Shown here piece by piece: positions 6,570-13,177 of a DNA stretch of 23,801 nucleotides; position 1 is the stretch's first letter; every line of letters begins with the position of its first letter. The stretch covers positions 1 through 23,801 of IMG/VR virus record IMGVR_UViG_3300042507_008178; one strand, written 5' to 3'. The position numbers were made by a program, and so were the translations under genes. The notes below the pieces were generated by a model. The model was not told the origin of the DNA, did not search any database, and saw nothing but the letters and a program-made list of their open reading frames with translations. Origin of the DNA: a virus.

Positions 6570-7643
6570 ATGAAAGTCGGTTTCGCCTCCTGTGACTGGT
6601 CTCGCAGCGTTTATGACGCCAGCGGGCACCCCGTCATGGGCGGAGCAGGATGGGCGCGCCTTGGCCAATACAGTAAACGCATTGACTCCGTTAAAGCAGT
6701 TGGAGTTTTAGCGCACAGCGAACAAAAACAGATTTTTGGTGTGCGGACTTGGGACAACACTGACCATTTTGACTTAGATGTCATTGTCATGCAACGAGTT
6801 ATGTTTGAAGACGTTGCCGACAAAATTAAAATTGCTCGTGCTCACGGGCAAATCATTATTAATGATTTAGATGATTGGTACTGGGGTTTATCAACATCCA
6901 ATCATGCTTGGAAAGCAAGTCACCCCAAGTACAACCCAACAGAAAATATTAATCATTACAAATCCATTCTCGCGGCATCCAATTACGTAACGGTTTCAAC
7001 ACCGTATTTGGCGCAACGAATTTCGTCTTGGGTTAAATCACCCATTGAGGTTTTGCCAAACACTGTTGACCTTAACCGGTTTGCAAAAAGAGAAGTTACT
7101 GATACTGAAATCCCTATTGTTGGGTGGGTGGGCTCAACTGCTCACCGGTCTAACGATTTGGAACAAATGCGTGGAGTGCTTTCCCCTATGTGGTCTGAAG
7201 GGAAAATTCTCCTTCACCATTCCGGCTACTTGAAGGGTCACCCACTTTTTGCCGATGCAATTGGTGTGCACCCTCGTTTGGTTTCGACTTTGCCGCTTGT
7301 TGCGCCGGAAGATTACCCGAGTGTTTTTCAGTTTGATGTTGGCATTGTTCCTTTAAGTGACGTTCCGTTCAATCAAGCAAAAAGTGCAATTAAAGGTTTG
7401 GAATATGCGGCAGCAGGAATTCCTTTTGTTGCTTCCCCTCTTGACGAATACCGTTTATTGGCGGAGCAAGGTATTGGTGTTGTGGCAAAAAAGTCTCGTC
7501 ACTGGCGTCCAATTTTAGAATCTTTGCGTGACCCGAAATTTCGAAAAGAACTATCGGAACAGGCGACCGAAGCCATTGTTTTGCACGACATTGGTGTTGG
7601 TGTTGAAAGACTGAAGTCTTTTCTTGAAAGCGTTAAATCATGA
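6570..7643 (+). CDS. GT-B fold glycosyltransferase (GT4-like)
   Basis: A 357-residue enzyme. The N-terminus has the GT-B opening MKVGFASCDWSR with a GGAGWARLGQY loop that could bind acceptor or donor. D99-L100-D101-D102-W103 ends a first-domain strand. VEVLPNTVDLNRF-type sequence (here IEVLPNTVDLNRF) marks the domain linker, GWVGS opens the second Rossmann domain, and E278 in AIKGLEYAAAGIPFVASP is the donor-binding E motif of GT4 enzymes. It would transfer a sugar from a nucleotide donor; the acceptor cannot be read from sequence. Candidates are phage virion proteins, host surface glycans or modified bases in phage DNA. It lies two bases after the coiled-coil gene and overlaps the HNH gene by ATGA, inside a DNA-processing operon and not beside tail fibre genes. 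Confidence 0.87.
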   Translation: MKVGFASCDWSRSVYDASGHPVMGGAGWARLGQYSKRIDSVKAVGVLAHSEQKQIFGVRTWDNTDHFDLDVIVMQRVMFEDVADKIKIARAHGQIIINDLDDWYWGLSTSNHAWKASHPKYNPTENINHYKSILAASNYVTVSTPYLAQRISSWVKSPIEVLPNTVDLNRFAKREVTDTEIPIVGWVGSTAHRSNDLEQMRGVLSPMWSEGKILLHHSGYLKGHPLFADAIGVHPRLVSTLPLVAPEDYPSVFQFDVGIVPLSDVPFNQAKSAIKGLEYAAAGIPFVASPLDEYRLLAEQGIGVVAKKSRHWRPILESLRDPKFRKELSEQATEAIVLHDIGVGVERLKSFLESVKS

Positions 7644-7942
7644 GGCACAGGTCAAAGAAAAAGCAGCAAGAGTACATGCGGCGTCGTCCGCTGGTTGAGC
7701 GGATGCTTATGGAGCGCCCATGGTGCGAAGCGTGTCCTGCTTTTGCTGGACATGACGGCAAGGTCACTTACCAGCGCCTACCATCATGCGACATTCATGA
7801 AATTGTGCGGCGCAGTCAGGGTGGATCAATTCTTGATGAAGAGAATTGCATTGCCGTCTGCCGACCTTGCCATGTGCGAATTGGCAATTACCCCGAGTTG
7901 GCGTTTCAATTGGGTTTAGCAAAACACGGGTGGGAACGTTAA
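7640..7942 (+). CDS. HNH endonuclease
   Basis: A 100-residue single-domain HNH nuclease. The core reads CDIHEIVRRSQGG (H53), then N69 in DEENCIAVC, and H78 in RPCHVRIGNYPE. C29, C32, C74 and C77 form two CxxC pairs able to hold a structural zinc. The N-terminus is strongly basic (MRHRSKKKQQEYMRRR), suited to DNA contact. ATG 7640 overlaps the glycosyltransferase stop by four bases. Free-standing HNH proteins of this size may be homing-type nucleases or packaging/recombination accessories; the tight coupling to its neighbours suggests an integrated phage function and not a recent mobile insertion. Packaging-associated HNH proteins usually sit next to the terminase, whereas this one is 3.5 kb away. 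Confidence 0.88.
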   Translation: MRHRSKKKQQEYMRRRPLVERMLMERPWCEACPAFAGHDGKVTYQRLPSCDIHEIVRRSQGGSILDEENCIAVCRPCHVRIGNYPELAFQLGLAKHGWER

Positions 7943-8479
7943 GTGCCCAATCCCTGTTATGTCGCCATCGGACTAGATCTGTCGTTAAGGTCAACCGGCA
8001 TTGCCACTAACGGTGAGCCCATTGTCCTTCAAACAGACCTTTTAGGTGTTCAACGTTTGGCTTGGCTGCGGGATTCAATTATTGCGCTTGTAAAGGTTGA
8101 GAACAATCCTGCCGTTTTTGTTGAAGGTTATTCGTTTGCTTCTAAAAATTCTCAAAGTCATGCCGCAGGCGAACTTGGCGGCGTAATTCGTCTTGCTTTG
8201 TGGGAGCAAGGAATTCCGTATGTTGACATTCCGCCTACCACGCGGGCAAAATTTGCTACAGGGCGCGGAAACGCCTCAAAATCGGAAGTGGTTAGCGCCG
8301 TAAGTGCCCGAACCGGAATTGTTTGGTCGGGAAAAGGCGGAGACGACCGTTGCGATGCTTGGATTTTGCGTGAGATGGGTCGTGTTTGGTTGGGTCAAAA
8401 CGAGTTGGATTGGCCACAACTGAACTTAAGTGCTTTAGAAAAAATTGACTGGTCACCTTTGGAGGGGAACAAAAAATGA
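7943..8479 (+). CDS. RuvC-like Holliday junction resolvase
   Basis: A 178-residue protein with an RNase H-fold resolvase pattern: D12 in AIGLDLSLRSTG, E61 in VFVEGYSF, the PPTTRAKFATGRGNASK loop, and the C-terminal acidic pair D134/D135 with D138 in GGDDRCDAWILREMG. These are the acidic residues that bind two metal ions in RuvC and phage resolvases. It would cut branched DNA before packaging or during recombination. GTG 7943 directly abuts the HNH stop (TAAGTG) and has GGGTGGG upstream; GTG is the only reasonable start ahead of the first strand. Its own stop overlaps the next start by ATGA. Confidence 0.9.
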   Translation: MPNPCYVAIGLDLSLRSTGIATNGEPIVLQTDLLGVQRLAWLRDSIIALVKVENNPAVFVEGYSFASKNSQSHAAGELGGVIRLALWEQGIPYVDIPPTTRAKFATGRGNASKSEVVSAVSARTGIVWSGKGGDDRCDAWILREMGRVWLGQNELDWPQLNLSALEKIDWSPLEGNKK

Positions 8480-8829
8480 ATTACGTAAAGCGTTCGCAGC
8501 CAATTAGTCAGGTTGAGATTGAAACCGAGTTGTTGCGTCTAACTGATCTGCTTGAAAACGAGACTGAGGCGTTTGAAACCCTTGCCGTCGATGCAGCGAA
8601 AAAGGAAGCGCAATACAAGTCGAACTGGGCCAAAGAGTACCTTTCAGCAAAAGGGTCAATTAAAGAACGCGAGGCTTGGGCGGATTACAAATTGGCAGAT
8701 TTTTCTTACGACCACAAAATTGCTGAAGCCCTTGTGAAGTCAAAAAGAGAAAAGTTGTCGTCGCTACGAACTTCAATGGATAGTCTTCGAACCCTAAACG
8801 CAAACGTGAGAGCGCAGGTGCTTCCATGA
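8476..8829 (+). CDS. Small coiled-coil phage protein, unknown function
   Basis: A 117-residue charged helical protein, with no membrane segment or metal motif. It has TELLRLTDLLENETEA in the first helix, a KKEAQYKSNWAKEYLSAKGS middle, and ALVKSKREKLSSLRTSMDSL near the end. The 'A..K.EA.YK..WA...LSAKGS...R...A......' layout is like unnamed phage proteins often found near resolvase and recombination genes, by recall only. The gene overlaps both neighbours by four bases (ATGA at each end), so it belongs to the same translation unit as the RuvC-like and ParB-like proteins. A role in recombination or replication complexes is inferred from position. Confidence 0.83.
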   Translation: MNYVKRSQPISQVEIETELLRLTDLLENETEAFETLAVDAAKKEAQYKSNWAKEYLSAKGSIKEREAWADYKLADFSYDHKIAEALVKSKREKLSSLRTSMDSLRTLNANVRAQVLP

Positions 8830-9656
8830 CGGCAAAAAAGTCCTCAGCCAAAAAGCCGGAATTGCAAAACGAACAAAATCACAAAATTGACCCGAGTCTG
8901 TTGATGCTTTCCGTTCCGGTCGACTCTTTAGTGCCGCTAGAAAACAACCCACGCAAAGGTGACGTAGAGGCGATTATGGCCTCCTACGACGAATTCGGTC
9001 AGGTGAAGCCCATTGTCATCCGCCCGAACGACGATGGAACCGCAACAGTAATTGCGGGCAACCATCAAACGGAAGCGGCCCGCCGCTTGGGTTGGACACA
9101 CATCGCCGCTGTCCCAATGAACACTGACGACAAGCGGGCGCTCGCATTCGCCTTAGCGGAAAACCGGACAATGGAACTGGGTCACAACGACCCGATCCTT
9201 CTTCACGACGCAATTGTTAGCGTGTTTGACGATTACTCTGAAACGTTTGAGGCGCTTGGCTGGGACGATTTCCAACTTGCAGAAATTGACGATCGTGCAA
9301 CATACTTGACCGAATCACAATCCTCGCCTTCCGGTTATATTCCGCCGGTACTTGTTGCACAACCGGGTGAGGTTCCACCTCCTGTTGCTCCAACTCAGCC
9401 TCAACCCAATGTTGAGTCGGTCAGAATTGAAGCGCCACCAAGCGTTAACTCTCGTGAGGCCGTTACTCTTGGTTCACCCAGCGTCGGTGCGGCTGGAACA
9501 AAAGCGGTTGTTCAATACATGCTGGTTTTTGATGACGCCGAACAGCAGCGTCAGTGGTACGACTTTTTGCGTTGGCTGCGTTCAGATCCGGGGACAGATG
9601 GCGACACAACAGCCGAAAAACTTTTGAATTTTGTGTCTGCTCACGGGGGGCCTTAA
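8826..9656 (+). CDS. ParB-like nuclease-domain protein (ParB-1) with C-terminal extension
   Basis: A 276-residue protein. After a Lys-rich tail (TAKKSSAKK), residues about 28-130 form a ParB/Srx-type N-terminal domain: PVDSLVPLENNPRKGDVEAI, FGQVKPIVIRPNDDG, then TVIAGNHQTEAARRLGW, the phosphate-binding box II region near residue 80, and FALAENRTMELG. A Pro-rich stretch (about 165-215) follows, then a short second domain with YMLVFDDAEQQRQWYDFLRW. In chromosomal ParB this fold binds CTP; in many phage proteins it binds or cleaves nucleotides or DNA. No classical helix-turn-helix parS-binding domain is visible, so a plasmid-style partition role is unlikely. It heads the ParB / PAPS-reductase-like cassette and overlaps the preceding stop by ATGA. 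Confidence 0.87.
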   Translation: MTAKKSSAKKPELQNEQNHKIDPSLLMLSVPVDSLVPLENNPRKGDVEAIMASYDEFGQVKPIVIRPNDDGTATVIAGNHQTEAARRLGWTHIAAVPMNTDDKRALAFALAENRTMELGHNDPILLHDAIVSVFDDYSETFEALGWDDFQLAEIDDRATYLTESQSSPSGYIPPVLVAQPGEVPPPVAPTQPQPNVESVRIEAPPSVNSREAVTLGSPSVGAAGTKAVVQYMLVFDDAEQQRQWYDFLRWLRSDPGTDGDTTAEKLLNFVSAHGGP

Positions 9657-9658
9657 TC

Positions 9659-9937
9659 GTGGACATTACTCCGGAGAAGGCGGTTCACACGCTGCGGACA
9701 GCGGACCCTTCATCACTTTTTTACTATTCGCAACACATTGCTGAAGTGTTGGAAAGTCTTATCGAGCAACAAAACCTTTTCCAATCGTTGTTAAAAAGTC
9801 TTGACGAGATTCAAATCGTTTCAGTATCGGATAATTTGCTGGAACTCTTGCTTAAGGGTAAAATGCCCAAAAGCGAAGTAAAAAATCTACTGAAAGAATT
9901 TGCTAATGCCCAAGACGAAGAATTTTTGCACCACTGA
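9659..9937 (+). CDS. Small helical protein, unknown function, in ParB/PAPS-reductase cassette
   Basis: A 92-residue acidic helical protein starting at GTG 9659, two bases after the ParB-1 stop, with a GGGGGG run ten bases upstream acting as ribosome binding site. Sequence landmarks are TPEKAVHTLRTADPSSLFYY, LESLIEQQNLFQSLLKSLDE and ELLLKGKMPKSEVKNLLKEF, with a His-rich end (EEFLHH). It has no membrane segment and no known catalytic motif. It may be a small partner subunit of the flanking enzymes; that is from position only. Confidence 0.75.
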   Translation: MDITPEKAVHTLRTADPSSLFYYSQHIAEVLESLIEQQNLFQSLLKSLDEIQIVSVSDNLLELLLKGKMPKSEVKNLLKEFANAQDEEFLHH

Positions 9938-9993
9938 ACGTTGTTATCAAAGCGGCATCGAATTGAGTGCACTTTCAACCGCACGGATGCAAC

Positions 9994-10006
9994 TTCCTGA
10001 AAGGAA
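9994..10006 (+). promoter_or_regulatory. Ribosome binding site embedded in a small hairpin
   Basis: TTCCT-GAA-AGGAA is a perfect 5-bp inverted repeat whose right arm is the AAGGAA ribosome binding site of the PAPS-reductase-like gene (GTG at 10013). It lies in the 75-base gap after the 92-residue protein gene. It could lower initiation until opened. A tight loop of three bases makes the stem only moderately stable. Confidence 0.4.
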
Positions 10007-10012
10007 CTCAAA

Positions 10013-11176
10013 GTGACGCGTCAAAGAATGTTTTTGGACATGTCGTGCGTCGACGCAGCGCGTGAGCGCATAAGACACGTTTATGACACGTTTGACACTG
10101 TGTGTGTTCAGTTTTCTGGCGGCAAAGATTCCACTGCCATCATCTACCTTGCCAAAGAAATTCATGAAGAACGCGGTTTGGGGCCAGTCAAGGTAATTTT
10201 TCGTGATGAAGAGATGGTGAACCCCGCAACAGTCAAATTTATCGAGGAAGTAAGCAATTATGACTGGGTGGATATGGAGTGGTACTGCTTGCCGTACGGT
10301 GCGGAGGTTTGGACTCTCGGGCATCGAGAATCGATTCTGCTGTGGGATCGTCAGCGTGAAAAGGAAGGTCGTTTAGTTAGGCCAATTCCTCCGGGGGCGA
10401 TCACTGCCGAGCATTTTGGTTTGGACGGCGGCAAGCCATTGCAACAATCCATCGACTATTACACAATGCAAGGCAAAACGGGTAGGGTTGCTTTCATTAC
10501 GGGTGTTAGGGCGAACGAATCAATGATTCGCTACCGTTCCTGCGTTCAAAAACTCCACGAAAATTACATTGTTGTGCCGTTTAGGATGAAAAAGTCGATC
10601 CCGCTTAGATTTGCGAAAGTGATTTACGACTGGACAACGGATGATGTGTTTAAGTTCGTCACCGAAGAGCATGGTGGAACTTTTAACGAGTTTTATGACT
10701 TGGCTTCAATTACGGGATCGAACATGCGGGTCGGGATTCCATTGCACTCGGTTGCAATTAGGAGAATTGGTGATGTTGTCGCCACCGAACCCGAATTTTA
10801 CGATCGACTTTATGAGTGTTTTCCATACATTGATGCGCAGCGTCGCTGGTGGTCTCAGTTTGATATTGAAGAGTTGATTGCCGATTACGCTAGGCGTGGC
10901 TGGTCAGGCGTTGCGGATTGCATTGAGCATTTTATGCTCACTCCCGATTTGCAGCAGAGCGCCAAGGTTTACGTTGCAAAGTTTAGGGAAAAGCACAGGA
11001 AAGATCCATTTTCTTATCCGATTGAGTGGCTGATCCGAAATCTTCTGTTAAATGAAATTAGCATTACTTCGGTGAATCCTGTCGGCCCCAAAACTCGTGC
11101 ACATGCCGTAAGAATTGCTGCCGCTCAGGCGGAAGCAGAGGCAAATGCCTTAGACACCATCGACGACTACAGGTGA
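10013..11176 (+). CDS. PAPS-reductase-like (IbrA/DUF3440-type) N-type ATP pyrophosphatase protein
   Basis: A 387-residue protein with the ATP-pyrophosphatase loop SGGKDS at residues 35-40, followed by IIYLAKEI. Next come VIFRDEEMVNPAT and a long middle region with FITGVRANESMIRYRSC, the PAPS-reductase-like 'G.R..ES..R' element. A C-terminal part carries YDWTTDDVFKF, HGGTFNEFYDLASITG and NPVGPKTRAHA. The latter elements resemble the DUF3440 region of IbrA, whose genetic partner IbrB is ParB-like, matching the downstream gene here. The family adenylates substrates and often transfers sulfur (compare DndC in DNA phosphorothioation), but a cysteine-based reductase ending (ECGLH) is absent, so true sulfate reduction is unlikely. 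GTG 10013 is chosen for AAGGAA seven bases upstream. Substrate unknown. Confidence 0.88.
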   Translation: MTRQRMFLDMSCVDAARERIRHVYDTFDTVCVQFSGGKDSTAIIYLAKEIHEERGLGPVKVIFRDEEMVNPATVKFIEEVSNYDWVDMEWYCLPYGAEVWTLGHRESILLWDRQREKEGRLVRPIPPGAITAEHFGLDGGKPLQQSIDYYTMQGKTGRVAFITGVRANESMIRYRSCVQKLHENYIVVPFRMKKSIPLRFAKVIYDWTTDDVFKFVTEEHGGTFNEFYDLASITGSNMRVGIPLHSVAIRRIGDVVATEPEFYDRLYECFPYIDAQRRWWSQFDIEELIADYARRGWSGVADCIEHFMLTPDLQQSAKVYVAKFREKHRKDPFSYPIEWLIRNLLLNEISITSVNPVGPKTRAHAVRIAAAQAEAEANALDTIDDYR

Positions 11177-11189
11177 AAGGTTTTAAAAA

Positions 11190-11738
11190 ATGGAAATTAA
11201 TTACATTCACGGTTCGGACCTCATTCCAGCACCATGGCGCTCAACTTACGTCCTGAAACCTGATCAGAAAATTCTTGTTAGTTCATTAAGGAATTTTGGG
11301 TGGGTTGCTCCGATTTTGGTGCAGGAAAAGTCTGGAATGATTATTGACGGCCATGAAAGATGGATGATTGCCGCCAATGACAGTGTGATTCAAGAGCGTG
11401 ACAATGGGATTATTCCCGCCAACGTGGTCGACTGCTCCGACATTGAGGCCATGGTCATGCATGTCAAGGTAAATCGTGCTCGTGGAATTATGCATGCCAA
11501 GGCGTTGCGTGGCACAATTCTTAAAATTTTGCGTTCTAAGGCTTATACCGAAGATGAGTTGCGGGTTGAGTTTGGCATGACGCGAGACGAAATGATGCTT
11601 TTCTCTGGCGCAAGTTTTCTTAAGGGTCGCAAAATTTCTGAACACAAGTATTCGAAGGCTTGGGTTCCGATTGAGGCCCCTCCGGGTGCTGCTGCACCTT
11701 CCGTGAAGATTGAAAAGCCGCCCAACGCTGACAGGTAG
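11190..11738 (+). CDS. Second ParB-like (IbrB-type) protein
   Basis: A 182-residue protein with a ParB/Srx-like domain: HGSDLIPAPWRSTYVLKPDQ, LRNFGWVAPILVQEKSG, then IIDGHERWMIA (53-60), the box II equivalent in which DGHERW replaces the GNHQTEA of the upstream paralogue. The second half is helical (AKALRGTILKILRSKAYTED, TRDEMMLFSG) and may be a helix-turn-helix-like or partner-binding part. The C-terminus is Pro/Ala-rich. ATG 11190 follows GAAAGG nine bases upstream and comes 13 bases after the PAPS-reductase-like stop. The pairing of PAPS-reductase-like and ParB-like genes is that of ibrA-ibrB. It shares little with ParB-1 beyond the fold pattern, so the two probably do different jobs. Confidence 0.85.
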   Translation: MEINYIHGSDLIPAPWRSTYVLKPDQKILVSSLRNFGWVAPILVQEKSGMIIDGHERWMIAANDSVIQERDNGIIPANVVDCSDIEAMVMHVKVNRARGIMHAKALRGTILKILRSKAYTEDELRVEFGMTRDEMMLFSGASFLKGRKISEHKYSKAWVPIEAPPGAAAPSVKIEKPPNADR

Positions 11739-11784
11739 ATCTTTTAGTATCTTCCCAAAATAAAGGCTTGGCATGCTACTTTTT

Positions 11785-11811
11785 GGAGAACGGATTATTC
11801 TCCTTGAAGGA
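11785..11811 (+). promoter_or_regulatory. Two overlapping, mutually exclusive hairpins ahead of the Arg-rich gene
   Basis: GGAGAA (11785-11790) pairs with TTCTCC (11798-11803) around a 7-base loop. TCCT (11801-11804) can instead pair with AGGA (11808-11811), which is the ribosome binding site of the gene at 11820. Because both use 11801-11803 they cannot form together, a simple on/off layout for translation. Stems are short, so this is suggestive only. Confidence 0.35.
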
Positions 11812-11819
11812 AACAAACC

Positions 11820-12065
11820 ATGCCATCTCCCCGCTTTCTCCCAATTCGTCAATTGTTTGGTCGTGGCAGGCCCGGCGGTCAGACTCGTCAAGAGCGACGC
11901 GATGAACGACGTGAGCGTCGTCGGCAGCGAGCGGAGGCTGATCAAAATAGGCGTGAAAAAGAGCAACGAATTCGTGACTTTCGCCGTCAGCGTGATCAAG
12001 CGGAACGCGCGAGGCGTCGCGATGCCCGTCGCGGGCGCGTCCGTCGACTTTTCCGTCGCGACTGA
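11820..12065 (+). CDS. Very arginine-rich small protein
   Basis: An 81-residue protein in which about 30 residues are Arg, with Glu, Asp and Gln making most of the rest of the middle (for example QERRDERRERRRQR and REKEQRIRDFRRQRDQAER). It begins MPSPRFLPIRQLFGRGRPGG and ends RRGRVRRLFRRD. The alternating charge predicts a long single helix; the ends are strongly basic. ATG 11820 has AAGGAAA eight bases upstream. Two other frames are open across this stretch (11773-12123 plus and a long minus frame), which is expected of CGN-rich DNA; I prefer this frame for its ribosome binding site and its position before an AGGAGG-led gene. A nucleic-acid-binding, DNA-condensing or assembly role is inferred from charge alone. 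Confidence 0.62.
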   Translation: MPSPRFLPIRQLFGRGRPGGQTRQERRDERRERRRQRAEADQNRREKEQRIRDFRRQRDQAERARRRDARRGRVRRLFRRD

Positions 12066-12106
12066 GGCCAACATTTTACAGTCGTTAAATTGGCGTAGGA
12101 GGCGCA

Positions 12107-12730
12107 ATGCTTGTTTCTGTTGACGACCTTGCCACCTACATGGACATCAAGTTTTCCAACCGGCAAACACGCGCCGCTTCTTTTGTTTTGGCGGGTTTGC
12201 AAAGCGAACTTGAGTCGTATTTGCGTCGCCCAGTTGAGGTTGGTTCCTTCGTTGAGGATCATGTAATCCCGCCTGATTACGCGTCGTTTCCCGTTTCGTC
12301 CCATCTTTACGACGTGACACTTGACACCACGGGCAACCCACCGGGATACGTTCGGCCTGCCGTGACCGTGTACATGCGGAACACCCCTATCACTTCGGTT
12401 GACAGCATCATTTTGAGTCCGTCAATCGGAGCCTCGGTCGCAGCCAATGAGGGCACCGAATACATCGTGCATCGTTACGGCGTCGACCTTTACCGTGCTC
12501 TTCCAAACGACAAAGTCACTGTTTCGTACACGGGCGGCCTTGAGGGTGAGGCAATTCCAGTATTCAAACTTTTGATTTTGCGTGCAGCGACAAGAGAAAT
12601 GCAAAACATGCACGACGATGTTGTTGGCATCAAGGATCTCGAAACCCGTAACGTGGCACCACTTGTCACCGGATTTACCGAACAGGAACTTCAATCGGTT
12701 CGCCGTTGGCGGCGTGTAAGGATCGCTTGA
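12107..12730 (+). CDS. Head-tail connector / adaptor protein
   Basis: A 207-residue protein with the layout of gp6/gp15-type adaptors that bind under the portal: an N-terminal helical part (MLVSVDDLATYMDIKFSNRQ, AASFVLAGLQSELESYLRRP), a central beta region with RNTPITSVDSIIL and VTVSYTGGL, then a helical part (IPVFKLLILRAATREMQNMH). Proteins of this class often read 'tv..YtgG' before the last helices, as here. AGGAGG sits four bases before ATG 12107. It opens the neck-and-tail module, far from its physical partner, the portal, which is encoded at the left end on the other strand. Confidence 0.8.
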   Translation: MLVSVDDLATYMDIKFSNRQTRAASFVLAGLQSELESYLRRPVEVGSFVEDHVIPPDYASFPVSSHLYDVTLDTTGNPPGYVRPAVTVYMRNTPITSVDSIILSPSIGASVAANEGTEYIVHRYGVDLYRALPNDKVTVSYTGGLEGEAIPVFKLLILRAATREMQNMHDDVVGIKDLETRNVAPLVTGFTEQELQSVRRWRRVRIA

Positions 12731-12736
12731 TTCGCC

Positions 12737-13177
12737 ATGGCTAAGACCAGAATTGAAATTGACGTAGACGATTCTGATGCTCAACGGAAGTTGAGTGCGA
12801 TGGGCGCAAGGTCGCAGAACATGCGTCCTGTTTTTGAGCAAGCCAAATTCATGTTGCGTCGGGCCAATGCGGCAAACTTTGCTTCAAATGGTTTGCCGGT
12901 TGGCGGGTGGGCGCCTCGCCGTGACGAGGAATTGTGGCCGCTGATGAAGCGGACTGGTGCTTTGGCTGGTTCCCTTTCCACGCTTAGTGGCCCTCCGAAT
13001 GACATTGGGCGTCGTGATGCGACGTTTGGTACTTCCGTTGAGTACGCCAAGTTTCATCAGTACGGAACTAGCCGCATGCCAAAACGACAAGTTGTTTTTG
13101 AGCCGCTTGGGTTCCGTCAAGAATTGAGTGAGAGGGCCGTTTCTTACATTATCAACATGCGCAAGCGGGTGTTCTGA
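12737..13177 (+). CDS. Neck / virion morphogenesis protein (HK97 gp10-like or Mu gpG-like)
   Basis: A 146-residue protein. It starts with a beta strand and a helix (TRIEIDVDDSDAQRKLSAMG), then GLPVGGWAPRRDEELWPLMK, RTGALAGSLSTL, VEYAKFHQYGTSRMPKR and RQVVFEPLGF. The sequence 'W.p......l...TGaL..Sl...YA..HQyG....P.R.fl' is the mark of phage virion morphogenesis proteins, which complete the neck or tail end. The gene is six bases after the connector stop and its stop shares a base with the next ATG (TGATG). The start lacks a strong ribosome binding site (AAGGA is distant), implying coupled translation. Confidence 0.83.
   Translation: MAKTRIEIDVDDSDAQRKLSAMGARSQNMRPVFEQAKFMLRRANAANFASNGLPVGGWAPRRDEELWPLMKRTGALAGSLSTLSGPPNDIGRRDATFGTSVEYAKFHQYGTSRMPKRQVVFEPLGFRQELSERAVSYIINMRKRVF

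Noticed and set aside
7640-7942. HNH gene as a recent homing insertion
   Set aside because: It overlaps the gene before and abuts the gene after, which is not expected of a fresh insertion.
8826-9656. Plasmid-type partition system
   Set aside because: There is no ParA ATPase and no parS-like repeat set, and the ParB-like proteins lack the central DNA-binding domain.
11286-12107. 273-residue minus-strand open frame
   Set aside because: It is antisense to the ParB-2 gene and the Arg-rich gene, has no family resemblance, and no other gene in this block runs leftward.
11773-12123. Alternative plus-strand frame of 116 residues over the Arg-rich gene
   Set aside because: Its start has no ribosome binding site while the Arg-rich frame has AAGGAAA at the right distance; it also overruns the AGGAGG of the connector gene. 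Kept in mind as the main rival reading.
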